A stretch of DNA of 7,983 nt. It comes from Bacilli bacterium. GTDB taxonomy: Bacteria; Bacillota_I; Bacilli_A; ML615J-28; CAG-313. Location: the NCBI GenBank assembly GCA_900770645.1, contig CAAGKY010000039.1, positions 1 through 7,983 of the forward strand, given 5' to 3'. Below, one piece after another: positions 6,121-7,983 of the stretch (position 1 is the stretch's first letter; every line of letters starts with the position of its first letter). A program made the translations under genes and the position numbers. The notes under the pieces were generated by a model, which saw only the letters and a program-made list of their open reading frames with translations, searched no databases and had not been told where the DNA came from.

Positions 6121-6417
6121 ATGAGTATTATAGTTTTAACCAATAAAGAACTAAACAATTTACCTATTAATAATGATATTCAAGTAATTAATGAACCAAT
6201 AAAATTAATAGATGACTATCACTTAGAATATCAAAACGAAACAATTGAATTTGATTATTTATTAGCTGAAGATCAAAGTTATTTAACCAACTATCAAGAC
6301 TTACCATTTATTATAGATAATGGTGTTATTTTAACTAATTGGGTCGGACAAACAACAATTGAAAATATTTATGTAGGTAATTTAGATAAAGCATTAGATG
6401 AATTATTTAACAATTAA
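6121..6417 (+). CDS. Small protein resembling a fragment of a flavin-dependent oxidoreductase
   Basis: A 98-residue acidic protein of unknown function. An open frame extends upstream to 5986, but the ATG at 6121 has GAGGTG (6111-6116) 4 nt before it and a promoter that would start transcription near 6109, so the short form is correct. The sequence follows the order of the last part of thioredoxin-reductase/NADH-oxidase proteins. HLEYQNETIEFDYLLAED (34-51) resembles the 'v.y.nGe.ieyDylviAtG' segment. DNGVILTNWVGQTTIENIYV (66-85), followed by GN (86-87), resembles 'd.nGyI.td...qTsvpgIyAaGD'. There is no GxGxxG dinucleotide-binding loop and no CxxC, and the Asp of the C-terminal flavin-binding GD is Asn87, so flavin or NAD binding is doubtful. 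It has no signal peptide or membrane segment. It is a single-gene unit closed by its own terminator and is clearly a real gene, but the family link is my own pattern match. Confidence 0.8.
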   Translation: MSIIVLTNKELNNLPINNDIQVINEPIKLIDDYHLEYQNETIEFDYLLAEDQSYLTNYQDLPFIIDNGVILTNWVGQTTIENIYVGNLDKALDELFNN

Positions 6418-6443
6418 AACACAAGTTTAAACTTGTGTTTTTT
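6416..6443 (+). terminator. Palindromic terminator of the small protein gene
   Basis: A perfect 13-bp palindrome (6416-6428 with 6429-6441, core ACAAGTTTAAACTTGT) starts inside the TAA stop codon and runs into six T (6438-6443), two C and further T. It is a strong intrinsic terminator for the plus strand. The overlap with the stop codon shows how tightly this region is packed. Confidence 0.9.
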
Positions 6444-6460
6444 CCTTTTTTTGGCATAAT
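6433..6460 (+). promoter_or_regulatory. Possible promoter of the PBP gene, overlapping the terminator
   Basis: TTGTGT (6433-6438) and CATAAT (6455-6460) are 16 bp apart. The -35 box would lie in the descending arm of the preceding terminator. The predicted start near 6467 gives a leader of about 34 nt. An alternative -35 (TTGGCA at 6451-6456) has only weak -10 candidates. A promoter is expected here because a strong terminator separates the PBP gene from its neighbour. Confidence 0.4.
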
Positions 6461-6490
6461 ACAAACAATAATAATGGTAAAAATAAGAAT

Positions 6491-6495
6491 GGTGA
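6491..6495 (+). promoter_or_regulatory. Start-deciding ribosome binding site of the PBP gene
   Basis: GGTGA lies 5 nt before the ATG at 6501. The in-frame ATGs at 6474 and 6489 have no comparable site, and the one at 6489 overlaps this one, so 6501 is the preferred start. Confidence 0.55.
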
Positions 6496-6500
6496 ATAAT

Positions 6501-7983
6501 ATGAGAAAAATTCTAAAAATTTCCAAAATCTTATTAGTTATTTTTGTATTTTTAGCAGCAGCTATTGTTATTTCTTTTTCAATTATTAATTATAATTTAA
6601 AATATGAAATGCCTCAAATATTGACTATTGAGTTATATGATAAAAACAATAATAAGTATTTGTCATATTCTAATAATAACAAACAAACCTATGTCACTTT
6701 AGATAAAATAAGTAATTATGTAATAGATGCTTTTATATCAATAGAAGATAAAAGATTTTACAATCATCAAGGAGTAGATTTTATTAGAATTGGCGGAGCA
6801 ATACTATCAGATATTAAAAACCAAGGATTTGTGGAAGGTGCATCTACTATTACTCAACAATATGTTAAAAATTTATATTTAAGTAACGATAAAACTATTG
6901 AAAGAAAACTTAATGAAGTATTAATAGCAATGAATATTGAAAGACAATATTCTAAAGATGAAATATTAACAGGATATTTGAATTCAATATATTTTGATAG
7001 TGGTATATATGGCATTGAAGATGCTAGTATTTTTTATTTTGGAAAATCTGCCAAAGATTTAACATTAGTTGAAGCTTGTGCCCTTGCGAGTATCCCTAAA
7101 AGTCCTACTTATTATTCTCCTATTAAGAATCCCGAAAATAACAAAACAAGACGTAATCTTGTTTTATACGAATTATATCAAGATAAAAAAATTGATTATT
7201 CAACATATTTAAGTTCAATAACTGAAGAATTGACTATCTCTGGAATTCATCCTGAAAATCAAAATGAAAATGCTCCATATTTCCAGGACTTAGTAATTAG
7301 GGAATTAAAGAGTATGGGATGGTTAAATGATTATACCGCAAGAGGTCTAAAAGTATATACAACTCTTGATATGAAACTAAATAATGCGATTGTTAAAAGC
7401 ATCGATAAACGCCATCCAAATTCAGATATTGAAACGGCGGTATACGCGTTAGAACCATCAACTGGTAATATCTTAGCAGTTGTTGGTGGTAATAACTATG
7501 AAGCATCTGCTTTCAATAGAGCTGTTGATAGTTTAAGACAGAGTGGATCTTCTATTAAACCATTTCTATATTTAACTGCTTTAGAACATGGTTTTACCCC
7601 CGCAACAACATTTAAAAGTGAACCAACAACTTTCTATATTAATAATGATAAATATGCACCGAAGAATTACGGTGATATATATGCCAATCAAGATGTATCA
7701 ATGGTATATGCGATTGCTACTAGCGATAATATATATGCCATGAAAACCCATTTGTTTTTAGGGACTAATGAATTAGTCAATACTTTAAAAAGGTTTAAAA
7801 TATCTGGTGATATTCCTTCTATTCCATCGCTTGCCCTTGGTACTTTTGAAATATCTTTACAGGAACTAACCACTGCTTATGGGGTTCTTGCGAATGAAGG
7901 TTTATATGTAGAACCAACTTTAATCACTAAAATTACGAGATTTGATGATGAAGTTATATATGAAAAAAAGGTAAAAGAAAAAA
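6501..7983 (+). CDS. Class A penicillin-binding protein (bifunctional transglycosylase/transpeptidase), 3' end beyond right edge
   Basis: It polymerises lipid II into glycan strands and cross-links them on the outer face of the membrane. The frame is open from 6501 to the right edge, with 494 codons visible. It has a short basic N-terminus and one signal-anchor helix (about 8-30). The GT51 glycosyltransferase domain (about 60-240) has EDKRFYNHQG with catalytic Glu82, GASTITQQ (113-120) and RKLNE with the second catalytic Glu139. The transpeptidase domain follows, with SSIK (catalytic Ser350, Lys353), an SDN motif about 62 residues later, and the ALGTFEISLQELTTAYGVLANEG stretch in split form (ALGTFEIS then ELTTAYG). 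The KTG motif would lie past the window. In-frame ATGs at 6474 and 6489 exist, but GGTGA at 6491-6495, 5 nt before 6501, supports this start. A PBP1A/PBP2A/PonA-like name fits; I cannot choose among them. There is no visible damage. Confidence 0.95.
   Translation, partial: MRKILKISKILLVIFVFLAAAIVISFSIINYNLKYEMPQILTIELYDKNNNKYLSYSNNNKQTYVTLDKISNYVIDAFISIEDKRFYNHQGVDFIRIGGAILSDIKNQGFVEGASTITQQYVKNLYLSNDKTIERKLNEVLIAMNIERQYSKDEILTGYLNSIYFDSGIYGIEDASIFYFGKSAKDLTLVEACALASIPKSPTYYSPIKNPENNKTRRNLVLYELYQDKKIDYSTYLSSITEELTISGIHPENQNENAPYFQDLVIRELKSMGWLNDYTARGLKVYTTLDMKLNNAIVKSIDKRHPNSDIETAVYALEPSTGNILAVVGGNNYEASAFNRAVDSLRQSGSSIKPFLYLTALEHGFTPATTFKSEPTTFYINNDKYAPKNYGDIYANQDVSMVYAIATSDNIYAMKTHLFLGTNELVNTLKRFKISGDIPSIPSLALGTFEISLQELTTAYGVLANEGLYVEPTLITKITRFDDEVIYEKKVKEK

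Noticed and set aside
7688..7873. 61-residue minus-strand open frame
   Set aside because: It is antisense to the transpeptidase domain of the PBP gene, which is intact through this stretch.
1..7983. Search by eye for CRISPR repeats, insertion-sequence ends, tRNA genes, phage genes, toxin-antitoxin pairs or a multi-gene defence cassette
   Set aside because: No regularly spaced repeats, transposase motifs, cloverleaf-like GC-rich stretches or defence domains were seen. Gaps between genes are short, apart from 4567-4837 and 2821-2997, which are accounted for by promoters and terminators.

Overview
The window is very AT-rich DNA with compact genes, clear Shine-Dalgarno sites, TATAAT-type promoters and short hairpin terminators. 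The open frames use the standard bacterial code: Trp is TGG and there is no in-frame TGA. This fits a low-GC member of the Bacillota. A secreted protein with a SipW-type signal peptide and a class A penicillin-binding protein point to a walled Gram-positive cell. The overall look suggests a host-associated Bacilli lineage of the Erysipelotrichales/RF39 kind. That placement is an impression from base composition and gene content, not a proven one.

Layout. (1) Minus strand, 2858 down to 1: a promoter, a zinc-ribbon multi-pass membrane protein, ychF (Obg-type P-loop ATPase) and cca (tRNA CCA-adding enzyme, cut by the left edge), closely spaced as one operon. (2) Minus strand, 4698 to 2943: a monocistronic gene with its own promoter, a leader of about 100 nt and a terminator. 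It encodes a 522-residue secreted protein with a SipW/TasA-type N-terminus and a right-handed beta-helix C-terminus. (3) Minus strand, 6059 to 4812: a ppa (family I inorganic pyrophosphatase) and HAD phosphatase pair ending in a hairpin terminator. (4) Plus strand, from 6074: a 98-residue protein that looks like a stripped-down piece of a flavin-dependent pyridine-nucleotide oxidoreductase, closed by a perfect palindromic terminator. (5) Plus strand, from 6501 to the right edge: a bifunctional class A PBP (glycosyltransferase plus transpeptidase), incomplete at its 3' end.

The genes are mostly housekeeping: tRNA maturation, ribosome-associated ATPase, pyrophosphate removal and cell-wall synthesis. 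The parts that are not routine are the SipW-signal/beta-helix surface protein, the zinc-ribbon membrane protein that resembles a catalytically dead CPBP protease and leads the ychF-cca operon, and the mini oxidoreductase-like protein. I found no CRISPR array, insertion sequence, tRNA, rRNA or phage gene, and no convincing multi-gene defence or novel system.
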